Counted from the stretch's first letter, positions 1-11,589 are shown. The stretch is 64,000 nt of DNA from Desulfitobacterium dehalogenans ATCC 51507 (GCF_000243155.2 NC_018017.1:1-64000), one strand, 5' to 3'. Numbers and translations: made by a program. Notes: generated from the letters alone by a model not told the origin.

Positions 1-51
1 CTCCAGAATAAACCTAATTTAAGAATAAAAAATGCCGAAATATCCCTATCA

Positions 52-83
52 ATTTGAAAAAGGCCACAAGATTGCGGCCTTAA
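52..83 (-). terminator. rho-independent terminator of rpmH
   Basis: On the minus strand the rpmH stop codon runs directly into a hairpin with AAGGCC/GGCCTT arms followed by a short T-rich stretch. The arms overlap the stop codon. Confidence 0.6.
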
Positions 84-214
84 GCTGATAATTTCTTCCG
101 CCCTTTTAAACGACGGCGTTTAAGCACGTTTCTTCCTGTTGCATCGCTCATTCTCTTTAAAAATCCATGTACTCTTTTATGACGACGATTCTTCGGTTGC
201 CAAGTCCGTTTCAT
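80..214 (-). CDS. rpmH: 50S ribosomal protein L34
   Basis: This 44-residue basic protein starts [14 protein letters not shown] and ends with KGRKKLSA, the usual L34 sequence and length. L34 is a structural protein of the large ribosomal subunit. The gene is divergent from dnaA, the standard position at a bacterial origin. A Shine-Dalgarno (GGAGG) lies just upstream of the ATG and a near-consensus promoter lies at 272-301. Downstream partners (rnpA and others) fall outside the window. Confidence 0.97.
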   Translation of the reverse strand: MKRTWQPKNRRHKRVHGFLKRMSDATGRNVLKRRRLKGRKKLSA

Positions 215-271
215 ACAGCTATTGCACCTCCTTCAAGGGAAAAAACAAATAAAAATTGCACATCTCTAGAG

Positions 272-301
272 ATTATACTCTAACTTTTTTGGCCCTGTCA
301 A
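272..301 (-). promoter_or_regulatory. sigma-A promoter of rpmH
   Basis: Read on the minus strand, TTGACA (301-296) and TATAAT (277-272) are separated by 18 bases. Both hexamers are perfect consensus and face rpmH. Confidence 0.85.
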
Positions 302-330
302 GCAGAGTATATAAGAGTATGCAATAATAT

Positions 331-528
331 TGTGGATAACTTTACCCTTAAAAAAGTTATCCACTTGTTAATAAATTTTTATTAGGACTAACTTCCTGTT
401 GATAACCCCAAAAAAAATTGGTATTATGATTTTACACCGCCTTTAAATACCACGCTTTCGCTTAAATCATTTGTACACAGCAATAATTTTATTGAGTTAT
501 CCACAAATGTGCATAAGTTTGTGTATAA
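331..528. other. oriC: oriC, upstream DnaA-box cluster (rpmH-dnaA spacer)
   Basis: The 365-base rpmH-dnaA spacer carries DnaA boxes close to TTATNCACA. They are TGTGGATAA 331-339, TTATCCACT 357-365, TGTTGATAA 397-405, TTATCCACA 497-505, TGTGCATAA 508-516 and TGTGTATAA 520-528. The sequence between is very AT-rich. In Bacillus-type bipartite origins this is the sub-region that pairs with a second cluster beyond dnaA, and it probably also autoregulates dnaA. Confidence 0.85.
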
Positions 529-579
529 CTTTTTTATTGTCATATTTTCTACATAATTAGACAAAGGGAGGTCCACTGA

Positions 580-1938
580 ATGCCACCCCGTTCTCTACAA
601 GTACTTTGGCAAGAAACTCTATCAAAACTGGAAAATGAACTTTCCAAACCAAGTTTTGAAACCTGGCTCAGTTCCACATACCTCCTCGATATCGAAGGAG
701 ACACTCTGATCGTCAGTGTGCCTAATGAATTCGCTAAGGATTGGTTGGAAAGCCGCTATGCCCCCATCATTCGCTCTACTGTTCAATCCATCCTTGGGCA
801 ATCCATGAATTTGCGTTTTGTTGTCACCTCAATGCACGAATCTTTTCGCCAAGGGGACAATCAAGCTGAAACTCCTTCTGATACCAAGACAGAATCCCCT
901 GACTCCCCTGACAATAAAACTTTAAATTCAAAATATACCTTTGATACCTTTGTCATTGGCAACAGCAACCGCTTTGCCCATGCGGCTGCTCTGGCGGTGG
1001 CTGAATCTCCTGCTCTTGCTTATAATCCATTATTTATCTATGGAGGAGTCGGACTGGGCAAAACTCACCTTATGCACGCTATCGGCAATGCAGTCATTCA
1101 GCGTTCTCCCAGTACCAGGGTACTTTATGTATCCAGTGAAAAGTTTACCAATGAGCTCATTGAGTCCATCCGTGATCAAAATCCTATCGAATTCCGCAAT
1201 CATTATCGCAATGTAGATATTTTGCTGATTGACGATATTCAATTTCTTGCCGGTAAGGAAGGTACCCAAGAGGAGTTTTTCCATACCTTTAACGCACTTC
1301 ATGACGCCAATAAACAAATTATTATTTCCTCCGACCGTCCCCCTAAAGAAATTCCCACCCTTGAAGATCGTTTGCGTTCCCGCTTCGAGTGGGGATTGAT
1401 AACGGATATTCAACCACCGGATCTGGAGACAAGAATCGCCATCCTGAGAAAAAAAGCAAAGCTGGAAAACCTGCAGGTCGCCAATGAAGTCATGGTCTAT
1501 ATTGCAGATAAAATTCACTCCAACATCAGGGAACTTGAAGGAGCCTTAATTAGGGTCATGGCCTTTGGATCTTTAACTTCCAATCCCATAACCGTTGAGA
1601 CAGCAGCCGAGGCCCTTAAGGATATCATACCTGTCAACACGCCTAAGGAAATAACCATTGAAATGATTCAGCAGGCAGTAGCAGATTTTTATCATCTGTC
1701 TTTAGGTGAGTTTAAGGCCAAAAAAAGAACACGGGCTGTTGCTTTTCCACGCCAAATCGCCATGTATTTATCCAGAGAGCTTACCGATAATTCTTTGCCC
1801 AGAATTGGTGATGAGTTTGGAGGAAGAGATCATACCACCGTCCTCCATGCCCATGAAAAAATCTCCGAGGGACGCCGTAATGATCCTTTACTGGATAGAA
1901 AAATTAATGAAATCATTCAAATTATCCAATCCCTATAA
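580..1938 (+). CDS. dnaA: chromosomal replication initiator protein DnaA
   Basis: DnaA binds DnaA boxes and, with ATP, opens oriC. The 452-residue length is typical. Visible are an N-terminal domain beginning [21 protein letters not shown] in pieces, a variable linker at about 90-115, Walker A GGVGLGKT at about 155-162, Walker [10 protein letters not shown] at about 213-221 and the C-terminal DnaA-box-binding signature [15 protein letters not shown] at about 413. The ATG at 580 follows GGGAGG at good spacing. DnaA boxes flank the gene on both sides, so it is likely autoregulated. YabA, a known DnaA regulator in Firmicutes, is encoded at 52623. Confidence 0.99.
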   Translation: MPPRSLQVLWQETLSKLENELSKPSFETWLSSTYLLDIEGDTLIVSVPNEFAKDWLESRYAPIIRSTVQSILGQSMNLRFVVTSMHESFRQGDNQAETPSDTKTESPDSPDNKTLNSKYTFDTFVIGNSNRFAHAAALAVAESPALAYNPLFIYGGVGLGKTHLMHAIGNAVIQRSPSTRVLYVSSEKFTNELIESIRDQNPIEFRNHYRNVDILLIDDIQFLAGKEGTQEEFFHTFNALHDANKQIIISSDRPPKEIPTLEDRLRSRFEWGLITDIQPPDLETRIAILRKKAKLENLQVANEVMVYIADKIHSNIRELEGALIRVMAFGSLTSNPITVETAAEALKDIIPVNTPKEITIEMIQQAVADFYHLSLGEFKAKKRTRAVAFPRQIAMYLSRELTDNSLPRIGDEFGGRDHTTVLHAHEKISEGRRNDPLLDRKINEIIQIIQSL

Positions 1939-1951
1939 CTGGGGTTATCTA

Positions 1952-2171
1952 TGTGTATAAAGTGTTAATGCTTTTGGGATAGAGTTTAGATAAAATGAGT
2001 TTGTTAACATGTGGATAAATTCAATGATTAATTCACATGTTTTTACTCATTTCAAACCATACTCTGCTAAGGGATAAGTTGAATTATCCACATTGAGACA
2101 AGCTATAGTACTAATACGACTTAAATTAATATCTTATTATTATTCTCTTAAAAATATTCCACTGTTGATAA
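1952..2171. other. oriC: oriC, downstream DnaA-box cluster and AT-rich unwinding region
   Basis: Between dnaA and dnaN there are DnaA boxes TGTGTATAA 1952-1960, TGTGGATAA 2010-2018, TTATCCACA 2084-2092 and TGTTGATAA 2163-2171. An AT-rich stretch with repeated TTA/ATT trinucleotides (about 2110-2160) follows the third box. By analogy with Bacillus subtilis this side is the likely duplex-unwinding element. Which side unwinds is an inference. Confidence 0.75.
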
Positions 2172-2192
2172 GTTTTTGAGGAGGCTGCTTTT

Positions 2193-3296
2193 ATGAAAAT
2201 TTATTGTTCCAAGGATTCCCTTATCACGGGGGTAAATACTGTCCAAAAAGCAGTATCGAATAAAAACACCTTGCCTGTTCTCCAAGGAATTATGATTAAG
2301 GCCGAAGGACAATCTTTGATTTTTGAAGCGACGGATTTAGAAATAGGAATCCGCTGTGTGGTCCCAGCCCAAGTGGAAAAAGAAGGAGTTATCGTTCTCC
2401 CTTCCCGACTTTTTTCTGATCTGGTACGTAAACTTCCGGACGCTTTAATTGAGTTGGAATTGCAGGATGATGTGATCAATATTCATTATAATGAATCGGA
2501 TTTATCTCTCAGAGGATATGACCCGGAGGAATTTCCTTTATTACCGGACCTCTTTGATGCAGAAACCTTTAACTTACCTGTGTCCATCTTTAAAACGATG
2601 ATTAAGCAGACTATTTTTGCTTGTTCTACAGAAGAAAGCCGCCCAGTGTTTACAGGCTGTCTTCTCCAGATTGAAGATTCTAATTTACGTCTGATCGCCA
2701 CAGATACTCATCGCTTAGCCTATCGGATCGCTGAAATTTCTAATCCTGAATATATAAAATTCCAAGGCATTATTCCTGCCAAGACTTTAGGGGAAATTTA
2801 CCGCCTGCTTAAAGATGAAGACGAACATTTATCCATCCGCTTTAATCAAGCTCAAATCGTTTTTCAGTTTGGATCCGTTCATCTTCTCTCCCGTTTAATT
2901 GAAGGACAATTCCCCAATTATAAACAAGTTATCCCCCAATCCTGTCAAACAAAGATTTTATTATCAGCAAAACTCTTCCAAGACTCTGTGGAAAGAGCTT
3001 CTTTATTAGCCCGGGATGGGAGCCATACCAGTATCATCAAACTCTCAGTTGATACAGAACGATTATCCATTGATCAAACCTCGGAATTAGGTAAGATTTC
3101 TGAGCAGATGGAAGTTAAAAAAGAGGGTAATGATGTCAAAATTGCTTTTAACTCCAAATTTTTATTGGATGTTCTTAAGATTATTGATTCCGATGAGATC
3201 GTTTTTGAATTATCGGGTTCTTATAGCCCGGGAATTATTCGTCCAGTAGATGATCCCAATTATCTCTATCTTGCTTTACCTGTACGCACATCTTAA
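2193..3296 (+). CDS. dnaN: DNA polymerase III beta subunit (sliding clamp)
   Basis: The 367-residue protein matches the beta clamp in length and sequence (MKIYCSKDSLITGVNTVQKA at the start, YLALPVRTS at the end). It forms a ring of three-domain monomers around DNA and tethers the replicative polymerase. The ATG at 2193 follows a strong GAGGAGG. recF starts 14 bases after the stop. No S4-domain yaaA/rlbA gene lies between dnaN and recF, unlike B. subtilis. Confidence 0.99.
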   Translation: MKIYCSKDSLITGVNTVQKAVSNKNTLPVLQGIMIKAEGQSLIFEATDLEIGIRCVVPAQVEKEGVIVLPSRLFSDLVRKLPDALIELELQDDVINIHYNESDLSLRGYDPEEFPLLPDLFDAETFNLPVSIFKTMIKQTIFACSTEESRPVFTGCLLQIEDSNLRLIATDTHRLAYRIAEISNPEYIKFQGIIPAKTLGEIYRLLKDEDEHLSIRFNQAQIVFQFGSVHLLSRLIEGQFPNYKQVIPQSCQTKILLSAKLFQDSVERASLLARDGSHTSIIKLSVDTERLSIDQTSELGKISEQMEVKKEGNDVKIAFNSKFLLDVLKIIDSDEIVFELSGSYSPGIIRPVDDPNYLYLALPVRTS

Positions 3297-3310
3297 GTTG
3301 GCCTATAAGC

Positions 3311-4399
3311 ATGGAAATAAAATGGCTGCATTTAAAGTCTTTTAGAAATTATGATGATCAAGAAGTGGATTTTCAGCCAGGTTTAAATGTCCTGCAAGGG
3401 GAGAATGGACAGGGTAAGACCAATATACTGGAAGGTATTTATTATCTTCTGACTGGAAAATCTTACCGTGTCCACCGGGAACAGGAACTGGCCCGCTGGG
3501 GAGAAAATGAATTCCATCTCTACGGTGACTTTATTGTTCAGCGGCGAAAATTATGTTTAGAAAGCCATTATAAGGATAAGAAAAAAATTATTAAGATTAA
3601 TCAAATTCCTTGTCGAAAACTATCTGAATATGTTGGCACAATTAATGTGGTCTTTTTTTCACCGGATGACTTGGTTATGGTCAAAGGTGGGCCTGCTGAA
3701 AGAAGACGTTTTTTGGATTTGCATATTGCCCAGCATCATTCGAAACATATTCAACTTCTTAATGCCTATAACAAGGTACTTCAGCAAAAAAATGCCCTTC
3801 TTAAACGTTCACAAGGAGGGATTAAAAGTCAAATTGAGCTGTGGAATGAACAAATCCTCCGGATTGGCTCAGAAATCATCAAGAATCGTTGGGAATTTAC
3901 AGGTTTGCTTTCCCGAAAGAGCAAAGAAATCTATGGACAGATTTCTTCAGGGAAAGAAGAGCTGACTATGGAATATCATTCTCTAGGAAAAAATAATCTG
4001 GAAGAAGCTTTAGCTAGTTTTCCTAAACTCTTAGAGGAAAAAATGCCTTTGGAGATTGAAAGAAAGATGATTTTAATTGGGCCCCATCGTGACGACATTC
4101 TTTTTAAACTCAATGATCGTTCTACCCGTCTCTATGGATCCCAAGGTCAGCAGCGTTCCATTGTTTTGAGCACAAAATTAGCTGAACTGGAGGTTATTCA
4201 CCAGGAAAAAGGGGAATATCCATTGCTTTTGCTGGATGATGTGTTGTCTGAATTGGATCGATTTAGGAGAGACTATTTGTTAGATTATATTAAATCTTTA
4301 CAACAAACCATTATGACCATGACCAGTGCGGAAACCCTTACTCATAGAGCATCCTTAATGCTTAAAGTAGAAAAAGGGCAGATTGGGAGGATTGATTAA
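3311..4399 (+). CDS. recF: DNA replication and repair protein RecF
   Basis: RecF is an SMC-like ATPase that helps RecO/RecR load RecA at gaps. The 362-residue protein has Walker A GENGQGKTN at about 32-40, the ABC-type signature YGSQGQQRS and Walker B LLLLDDVLSELD near the C-terminus. It follows dnaN closely with no obvious Shine-Dalgarno, suggesting translational coupling. recR, another member of the pathway, is at 33559. Confidence 0.98.
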   Translation: MEIKWLHLKSFRNYDDQEVDFQPGLNVLQGENGQGKTNILEGIYYLLTGKSYRVHREQELARWGENEFHLYGDFIVQRRKLCLESHYKDKKKIIKINQIPCRKLSEYVGTINVVFFSPDDLVMVKGGPAERRRFLDLHIAQHHSKHIQLLNAYNKVLQQKNALLKRSQGGIKSQIELWNEQILRIGSEIIKNRWEFTGLLSRKSKEIYGQISSGKEELTMEYHSLGKNNLEEALASFPKLLEEKMPLEIERKMILIGPHRDDILFKLNDRSTRLYGSQGQQRSIVLSTKLAELEVIHQEKGEYPLLLLDDVLSELDRFRRDYLLDYIKSLQQTIMTMTSAETLTHRASLMLKVEKGQIGRID

Positions 4400-4402
4400 T
4401 TA

Positions 4403-4660
4403 ATGTTTTTACATTTAGGTGGCGATGTACTGATTAATCAGGAAAAGATCATTGCAATTCTGGATTTGGAGACGGCTATGACTAATTCAACCTCAGAAAG
4501 TTTCTTAAATAAAATTAAAGAAAAACAAAAAATAAACTATATCTCGGAAAAAGGTAAAGAAAAATCTTTAGTCATTGCCAGGGATGGAAATTATTTTTCC
4601 CCTATCTCATCAACCACACTATTAAAACGATCCAGTTCCATGATTATCGGTGAAGAATAG
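4403..4660 (+). CDS. remB: DUF370 / RemA-RemB-like regulatory protein
   Basis: The 85-residue protein begins MFLHLGGDVLINQEKIIAIL and ends with a SPISSTTLLKR segment. Both resemble B. subtilis YaaB (RemB) of the DUF370 family, which also sits between recF and gyrB. RemA/RemB proteins influence matrix gene expression in Bacillus; a role here is only inferred. The start is 3 bases after the recF stop, so the two are co-transcribed. A terminator follows at 4675. Confidence 0.8.
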   Translation: MFLHLGGDVLINQEKIIAILDLETAMTNSTSESFLNKIKEKQKINYISEKGKEKSLVIARDGNYFSPISSTTLLKRSSSMIIGEE

Positions 4661-4674
4661 TAAGGATTAAAAAG

Positions 4675-4710
4675 AAGAAACCTCTCCAGGAATGTGAGGT
4701 TTCTTTGATT
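4675..4710 (+). terminator. terminator of the dnaA-dnaN-recF-remB run
   Basis: GAAACCTC (4677-4684) and GAGGTTTC (4696-4703) form an 8-bp stem with a short loop, followed by TTTGATT. It separates recF/remB from the gyrB promoter. Confidence 0.7.
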
Positions 4711-4736
4711 CGTTTTAGCCCTGGAGACTCCTTTAT

Positions 4737-4765
4737 TTGAATAAAGCGTTGAAAGGTCGTATAAT
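4737..4765 (+). promoter_or_regulatory. sigma-A promoter of gyrB-gyrA
   Basis: TTGAAT (4737-4742), a 17-base spacer and a perfect TATAAT (4760-4765) lie 47 bases upstream of the gyrB start. Confidence 0.8.
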
Positions 4766-4784
4766 TAAAAGGTTAGATGTATAA

Positions 4785-6746
<1,962 letters not shown>

Positions 6747-6759
6747 GGGAGGATAGCAC

Positions 6760-9237
6760 ATGTCGACTGAAATTCAGGGAGGAAAGATTCTCCCTATCGA
6801 AATATCGGAGGAACTAAAAAAATCGTTTATCGATTATTCCATGAGTGTTATCGTCAGCCGGGCTTTGCCGGATGTACGGGATGGTTTAAAACCGGTTCAT
6901 CGGCGCATTATCTATACCCTTCATGAATTAGGGATGACTCCCAATAAGCCTTACAGTAAATCGGCCCGTCTGGTGGGGGATTGCATGGGGAAATTTCACC
7001 CCCATGGAGATTCCTCTATCTATGATGCTGTGGTTCGGTTGGCACAGGATTTTTCCACCCGTTATCCCTTGATCGACGGACATGGCAATTTTGGCTCTGT
7101 TGACGGTGATTCTGCCGCTGCCATGCGTTATACTGAAGCAAGAATGGCTAAAATCACTCAATATATGCTGGCTGATATCGATAAGGATACCGTGGATTTT
7201 CAACCCAACTATGATGAACGGGAACAAGAGCCCAAGGTTATGCCGGCAAAATTCCCTAATCTCTTAGTCAACGGTTCGGCAGGAATTGCGGTCGGGATGG
7301 CTACGAATATCCCTCCCCATAATCTCACAGAAGTGATTGAGGGAACGATTGCTCAGATCGATAATCCCGAGATCGAGATTAAAGAACTGATGAACTATAT
7401 CAAGGGACCTGATTTTCCTACCGGTGCCTCCATTATGGGAACGGAAGGAATTATCTCTGCCTACAGAACCGGTAAAGGAAGCTTTAGAATCCGTGCCAAA
7501 GCCCATATTGAGGAGATGGAGAAATCCGGGAAAATGCGGATTATCGTGACCGAGATTCCTTATATGGTGAATAAGGCCCGCTTGGTTGAAAAAATTGCTG
7601 AACTGGTTCGCGAGAAAAGGATCGAAGGCATTACGGATCTCCGGGATGAATCGGATCGGACAGGGATGCGGATTGTTATGGAACTGCGCCGGGACGTGAA
7701 TCCTCAGGTGCTTCTCAATCAGCTCTATAAGCATACCCAGATGGAAGACAGCTTCGGGGTCAATATTTTAGCCTTAGTGGACGGTCAACCCAAAGTTCTC
7801 AATCTTAAACAAATTATTCATTATTTTATCGAGCATCAAAAAGATGTGATTACCCGCAGAACCCGCTTTGAACTGAATAAAGCGGAAGCGGAAGCCCATA
7901 TTTTAGAAGGCTTGAGAATTGCCTTGGATTATATCGACGAGGTCATTAATATAATTCGCACCTCCGAAGATGAGCAAAACGCCAAGGAAAATTTAATGGC
8001 TCGTTTCGGGCTCAGCGATAAACAATCCCAAGCCATTGTGGATATGAGACTGAAGAGACTCACCGGTTTGGAAAGAGAGAAGATTGAAGAACAGTATAAA
8101 AAAATTCAAGAGACCATTGCCTATTTAAAAGCAGTTCTTGATTCGGAACAAATGGTTCTTGATATTGTTAAGCAGGAACTGCAAGAAGTCAAAGAAAAAT
8201 TCGGTGATGAACGACGCACGGAAATTTCCTTTGATGCTACCCATATGGATATAGAGGATTTAATTGATGATGAAGAAGTGGTCATCACCATGTCTCACAG
8301 GGGATATATCAAGAGAATGCCCCTGAATACCTACAAAAGCCAACGGCGTGGAGGTAAAGGAGTTCATGGCATGGCCACCCGGGAAGAGGATTTTGTGGAG
8401 CAAATCTTTACCACCTCCACACATCAATATATTCTGTTCTTTACCACCCGAGGCAAGGTGTATCGCCTAAAAGCCCATGAAATACCTGAAGCAGGCCGTA
8501 CAGGAAAAGGAACAGCCCTCGTCAATCTCTTAAGTATCAATCCCAGTGAAGAGAAAATTACAGCCGTTTTGTCGATAAGAGAATATAATGAGGATTTCCA
8601 TCTTTTCATGGCGACCAAGAATGGGATTGTTAAAAAGACTTTGCTGAAGGAATATGACTCCCCACGTAAAGATGGCTTAATTGCCATAAGCTTAAGCGGT
8701 GATGACGAACTTATTGGTGTCCGCTTAACCAAGGCCGATGAGCACATTATCATGGCTACTAAGAATGGTCTATGTATTCGTTTTATAGAATCAGATGTAC
8801 GTCAAATGGGGAGAACCGCTCATGGGGTCAAAGGAATCTCTTTGGAAAAAGAGGACTTTGTTGTGAGCATGGATGTGATATACGAAGAAGAAGCAGAAAT
8901 ACTATCCATGACAGAGCATGGATTCTCCAAACGGACCAGTCCTTCCGAGTATAGAGTGCAAGGACGGGGCGGGAAGGGTATCATTGCCACGAAGTTAAAT
9001 GCTAAAACAGGTAAACTGGTAGGGCTCAAGGTCATGAGACCTGAAGATGATATCATGATCATTACTGAAGATGGAATTATTATCCGCCAAGAAGTATCCG
9101 GTATTTCTAAACAAGGCCGTTCAGCCCAGGGAGTCATGGCCATGAGAACCGGTGAAAGTAAAGTGGTAGCCATTGCCGTAGTTGACAATAAAGAGAATGA
9201 GGAATCAGAATTAGAAGAAATAGAATCTGAGGAATAA
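6760..9237 (+). CDS. gyrA: DNA gyrase subunit A
   Basis: GyrA cuts and rejoins DNA. The 825-residue protein begins the breakage domain with SFIDYSMSVIVSRALPDVRD, has the catalytic tyrosine in AAMRYTEARM at about residue 124, and carries C-terminal beta-pinwheel repeats including the GyrA box QRRGGKG. The tail is acidic (many Glu), common in clostridial GyrA. The ATG at 6760 follows GGGAGG, in operon with gyrB. Confidence 0.99.
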   Translation: MSTEIQGGKILPIEISEELKKSFIDYSMSVIVSRALPDVRDGLKPVHRRIIYTLHELGMTPNKPYSKSARLVGDCMGKFHPHGDSSIYDAVVRLAQDFSTRYPLIDGHGNFGSVDGDSAAAMRYTEARMAKITQYMLADIDKDTVDFQPNYDEREQEPKVMPAKFPNLLVNGSAGIAVGMATNIPPHNLTEVIEGTIAQIDNPEIEIKELMNYIKGPDFPTGASIMGTEGIISAYRTGKGSFRIRAKAHIEEMEKSGKMRIIVTEIPYMVNKARLVEKIAELVREKRIEGITDLRDESDRTGMRIVMELRRDVNPQVLLNQLYKHTQMEDSFGVNILALVDGQPKVLNLKQIIHYFIEHQKDVITRRTRFELNKAEAEAHILEGLRIALDYIDEVINIIRTSEDEQNAKENLMARFGLSDKQSQAIVDMRLKRLTGLEREKIEEQYKKIQETIAYLKAVLDSEQMVLDIVKQELQEVKEKFGDERRTEISFDATHMDIEDLIDDEEVVITMSHRGYIKRMPLNTYKSQRRGGKGVHGMATREEDFVEQIFTTSTHQYILFFTTRGKVYRLKAHEIPEAGRTGKGTALVNLLSINPSEEKITAVLSIREYNEDFHLFMATKNGIVKKTLLKEYDSPRKDGLIAISLSGDDELIGVRLTKADEHIIMATKNGLCIRFIESDVRQMGRTAHGVKGISLEKEDFVVSMDVIYEEEAEILSMTEHGFSKRTSPSEYRVQGRGGKGIIATKLNAKTGKLVGLKVMRPEDDIMIITEDGIIIRQEVSGISKQGRSAQGVMAMRTGESKVVAIAVVDNKENEESELEEIESEE

Positions 9238-9317
9238 TCTAAATATAATATAAGGCCAGTGTTAAGCATGAACCATCTCACTGTGCAGAGAGATATGCAG
9301 AACGGGGCTGATTATCC

Positions 9318-9884
9318 ATGAACGAGAGGATTGGAGTGTTGTCTCTTGAGGGAACCGATAATGATCCTTGCCAGTTTTTGAAGGAACTTAGGTGCGAAGT
9401 GATCAAGGTTCAACAAAGAGAGGATTTAATCAATATTCAGGGTTTAATTATTACAGGCCCAGGAAATAGAGAGAACAGCCTTTCAATAAGTGGGTTAGGG
9501 GATAGGATCAAGGAATTAGCGGCTATGGATTTTCCTATCTTTGGACTATGTGCAGGAATGGTTTTACTGTGTAAAGGATCTCTTGGTTATGAGAAGGGTC
9601 AGTTAGGACTTATGGATCTGACAGTAGCAAAGGAACCTATGGCGGGGAGAACGGAGGCTTATTTATCCATCCCTGCCTTAGGGGTCAACCCAATGAAGGC
9701 TATCTTCAGTGAGGCGCCTTGTATCCAGGAAATTGCCCCAAATGTAGGGATTTTATCAGAATATAATGGTAAAATAGTGTTTGTACGACAGGGGAATATG
9801 TTGGCCAGCACCTTTTATCCTGGACAAACATCAGATGATCGTATTTACCGTTATTTTCTGGATATTGTCAATGAAGAAATTTGA
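9318..9884 (+). CDS. PdxT-like class I glutamine amidotransferase, catalytically degenerate
   Basis: The 188-residue protein resembles PdxT, the glutaminase subunit of pyridoxal-5'-phosphate synthase, over its whole length. It keeps the nucleophile elbow FGLCAGMVLL (about residue 78) and the GLMDLTV segment. The PdxT catalytic His and Glu, normally in an FHPE-type motif near the C-terminus, are replaced: the aligned segment reads STFYPGQTSDDR. The GGES glutamine-binding loop reads GPGNREN. No full pdxS partner is present, although B. subtilis has the order pdxS-pdxT-serS and serS follows here. It is probably a pseudoenzyme or a decayed gene; it remains fully open. Confidence 0.75.
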   Translation: MNERIGVLSLEGTDNDPCQFLKELRCEVIKVQQREDLINIQGLIITGPGNRENSLSISGLGDRIKELAAMDFPIFGLCAGMVLLCKGSLGYEKGQLGLMDLTVAKEPMAGRTEAYLSIPALGVNPMKAIFSEAPCIQEIAPNVGILSEYNGKIVFVRQGNMLASTFYPGQTSDDRIYRYFLDIVNEEI

Positions 9885-9914
9885 AACTAAGTGGTCAGAT
9901 ATGGAGGATTTCAG

Positions 9915-11180
9915 ATGCTAGATCTCAAGTTTGTGCGCACGAACCCCGAAATTATCAAGGAAGCTCTTAAAAAGAGAAATTCCAATGTCAGCTTAGAAGG
10001 TTTTTTAAAGCAAGAAGAAGATCGCCGTAAGCTTTTATTCGAGGTGGAATCATTAAAAGCCAAAAGAAACACGGTTTCTGAAGAAGTAGGCCGTCGGAAA
10101 AAACATGGCGAAGATGCCGAGCAGCTTATTATAGAAATGCGGGAAGTGGGACAAGAGATTAAGGATCTCGAAGATAAATTAGGTGATATCGAGAAAAGCA
10201 TGGAAACGGTACTCTATGAAATTCCTAATATTCCTCATGAATCCGTTCCAGTAGGGATTGATGAAACGGCGAATATTCAAGCCCGTTCCTGGGGGGCTCC
10301 GCGATCCTTTGATTTCGAACCCTTGCCTCATTATGAAATTGGCGAAAAGCTGGATATATTGGACTTTGCCCGGGCTGGAAAAGTTACGGGAGCTCGTTTT
10401 ACCTTCTATAAAGGCTTGGGAGCTAAGCTGGAAAGAGCATTGATTAGCTTCATGCTGGATCGGCATACTGAGAAAGGATATGTGGAAGTTCTTCCCCCTT
10501 ATATGGTTCATCGTAATTCCATGATTGGTACCGGGCAGCTTCCCAAGTTTGAAGAAGACGCCTTTAAGGTTGCTGGGACAGATTATTTTTTAATTCCTAC
10601 AGCTGAAGTCCCTGTAACAAATATGTATCGGGAAGAAATCCTTGAAGCCGATCAATTACCGATCCATCACTGTGCCTATAGTGCTTGCTTCCGAGCTGAA
10701 GCGGGTTCTGCAGGCAGGGATACCCGCGGTCTCATTCGGCAGCATCAATTCAATAAAGTGGAACTGGTGAAATTTGCCCTGCCTGAAAACTCCTATGAGG
10801 AGCTGGAGTCATTAACCCGAGACGCAGAGAGCATTCTGCAGGAGCTTGAGCTTCCTTATCGAGTTATGGCATTGTCCACGGGAGATCTAGGATTTAGTTC
10901 AGCGAAGACCTACGATCTGGAAGTATGGCTCCCCAGTTTTAATACATACCGGGAGATTTCTTCCTGTAGTAATTTTGAAGATTTCCAGGCTCGTCGTGCT
11001 AATATTCGCTTCCGCCGGGCACCAAAAGCCAAGCCTGAATTTCTCCATACCCTTAATGGCAGCGGCTTAGCTATTGGCCGCACTGTTTCCGCTATTCTTG
11101 AAAATTATCAGGAAGCCGATGGAAGAGTAAGAGTTCCTAAGGCCTTACAACCTTATATGGGTGTAGAATACATTGGATAA
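9915..11180 (+). CDS. serS: seryl-tRNA synthetase
   Basis: A class II synthetase that charges tRNA-Ser. The 421-residue product starts [20 protein letters not shown], followed by the coiled-coil tRNA-binding arm (about 30-100). Motif 2 is seen in [20 protein letters not shown] and motif 3 in [19 protein letters not shown]. The ATG at 9915 was preferred over an upstream in-frame start at 9891 because GGAGG lies just before it and the protein then begins like other SerS. Three tRNA-Ser genes lie downstream in the window. Confidence 0.98.
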   Translation: MLDLKFVRTNPEIIKEALKKRNSNVSLEGFLKQEEDRRKLLFEVESLKAKRNTVSEEVGRRKKHGEDAEQLIIEMREVGQEIKDLEDKLGDIEKSMETVLYEIPNIPHESVPVGIDETANIQARSWGAPRSFDFEPLPHYEIGEKLDILDFARAGKVTGARFTFYKGLGAKLERALISFMLDRHTEKGYVEVLPPYMVHRNSMIGTGQLPKFEEDAFKVAGTDYFLIPTAEVPVTNMYREEILEADQLPIHHCAYSACFRAEAGSAGRDTRGLIRQHQFNKVELVKFALPENSYEELESLTRDAESILQELELPYRVMALSTGDLGFSSAKTYDLEVWLPSFNTYREISSCSNFEDFQARRANIRFRRAPKAKPEFLHTLNGSGLAIGRTVSAILENYQEADGRVRVPKALQPYMGVEYIG

Positions 11181-11253
11181 TTGTCATTATGCTCTAAGAT
11201 TGTTTTTATCTGGTGACATGAAAATTTCCTAAAAATTAGATAGGGCTTAAACA

Positions 11254-11420
11254 TTTACACATAAAAAATTTTGTGATATACTAGATTTCGTCACGTTGCC
11301 CGATGACTAACCTCCACTAAAGCTTAAGTGGTGAGGACGGGATAAGTGGCGCTAAGTCCCTGGATAAGTCAACTAAACTTCAGGTGGAGTCAAAACTCCA
11401 CCTGAAGTAAGTTTCCTATA
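11254..11420 (+). ncRNA. candidate structured RNA leader ahead of tRNA-Ser(UGA)
   Basis: TTTACA (11254-11259), a 17-base spacer and TATACT (11277-11282) make a good promoter about 130 bases upstream of the tRNA. The stretch between can fold: CCCG/CGGG enclosing CCTCCACT/AGTGGTGAGG (about 11300-11342), then a perfect 13-bp hairpin at 11378-11407 with loop CAAA, extendable by flanking A/T pairs. I do not recognise it as a known riboswitch or T-box. It may be a processing leader, an attenuator or an independent small RNA. Confidence 0.4.
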
Positions 11421-11421
11421 C

Positions 11422-11510
11422 GGAGGGGTGTCCGAGTGGTTTAAGGAGCCGGTCTTGAAAACCGGTGACTCCGCAAGGGGCCGTGGGTTCGAATCCCACC
11501 CCCTCCGCCA
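11422..11510 (+). tRNA. tRNA-Ser (anticodon UGA)
   Basis: An 89-base class II tRNA with a long variable arm. The 7-bp acceptor stem begins GGAGGGG and the anticodon loop is CTTGAAA. The T arm has GGTTCGAATC and CCA is encoded. It decodes UCA and relatives. Confidence 0.97.
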
Positions 11511-11589
11511 TTAAAAGCTAATCTGTTATTTTTTATATACTTGGTATGTAAGTGGCTGAACAGTAAGTAGGATCATTTATGTAAGCAGT

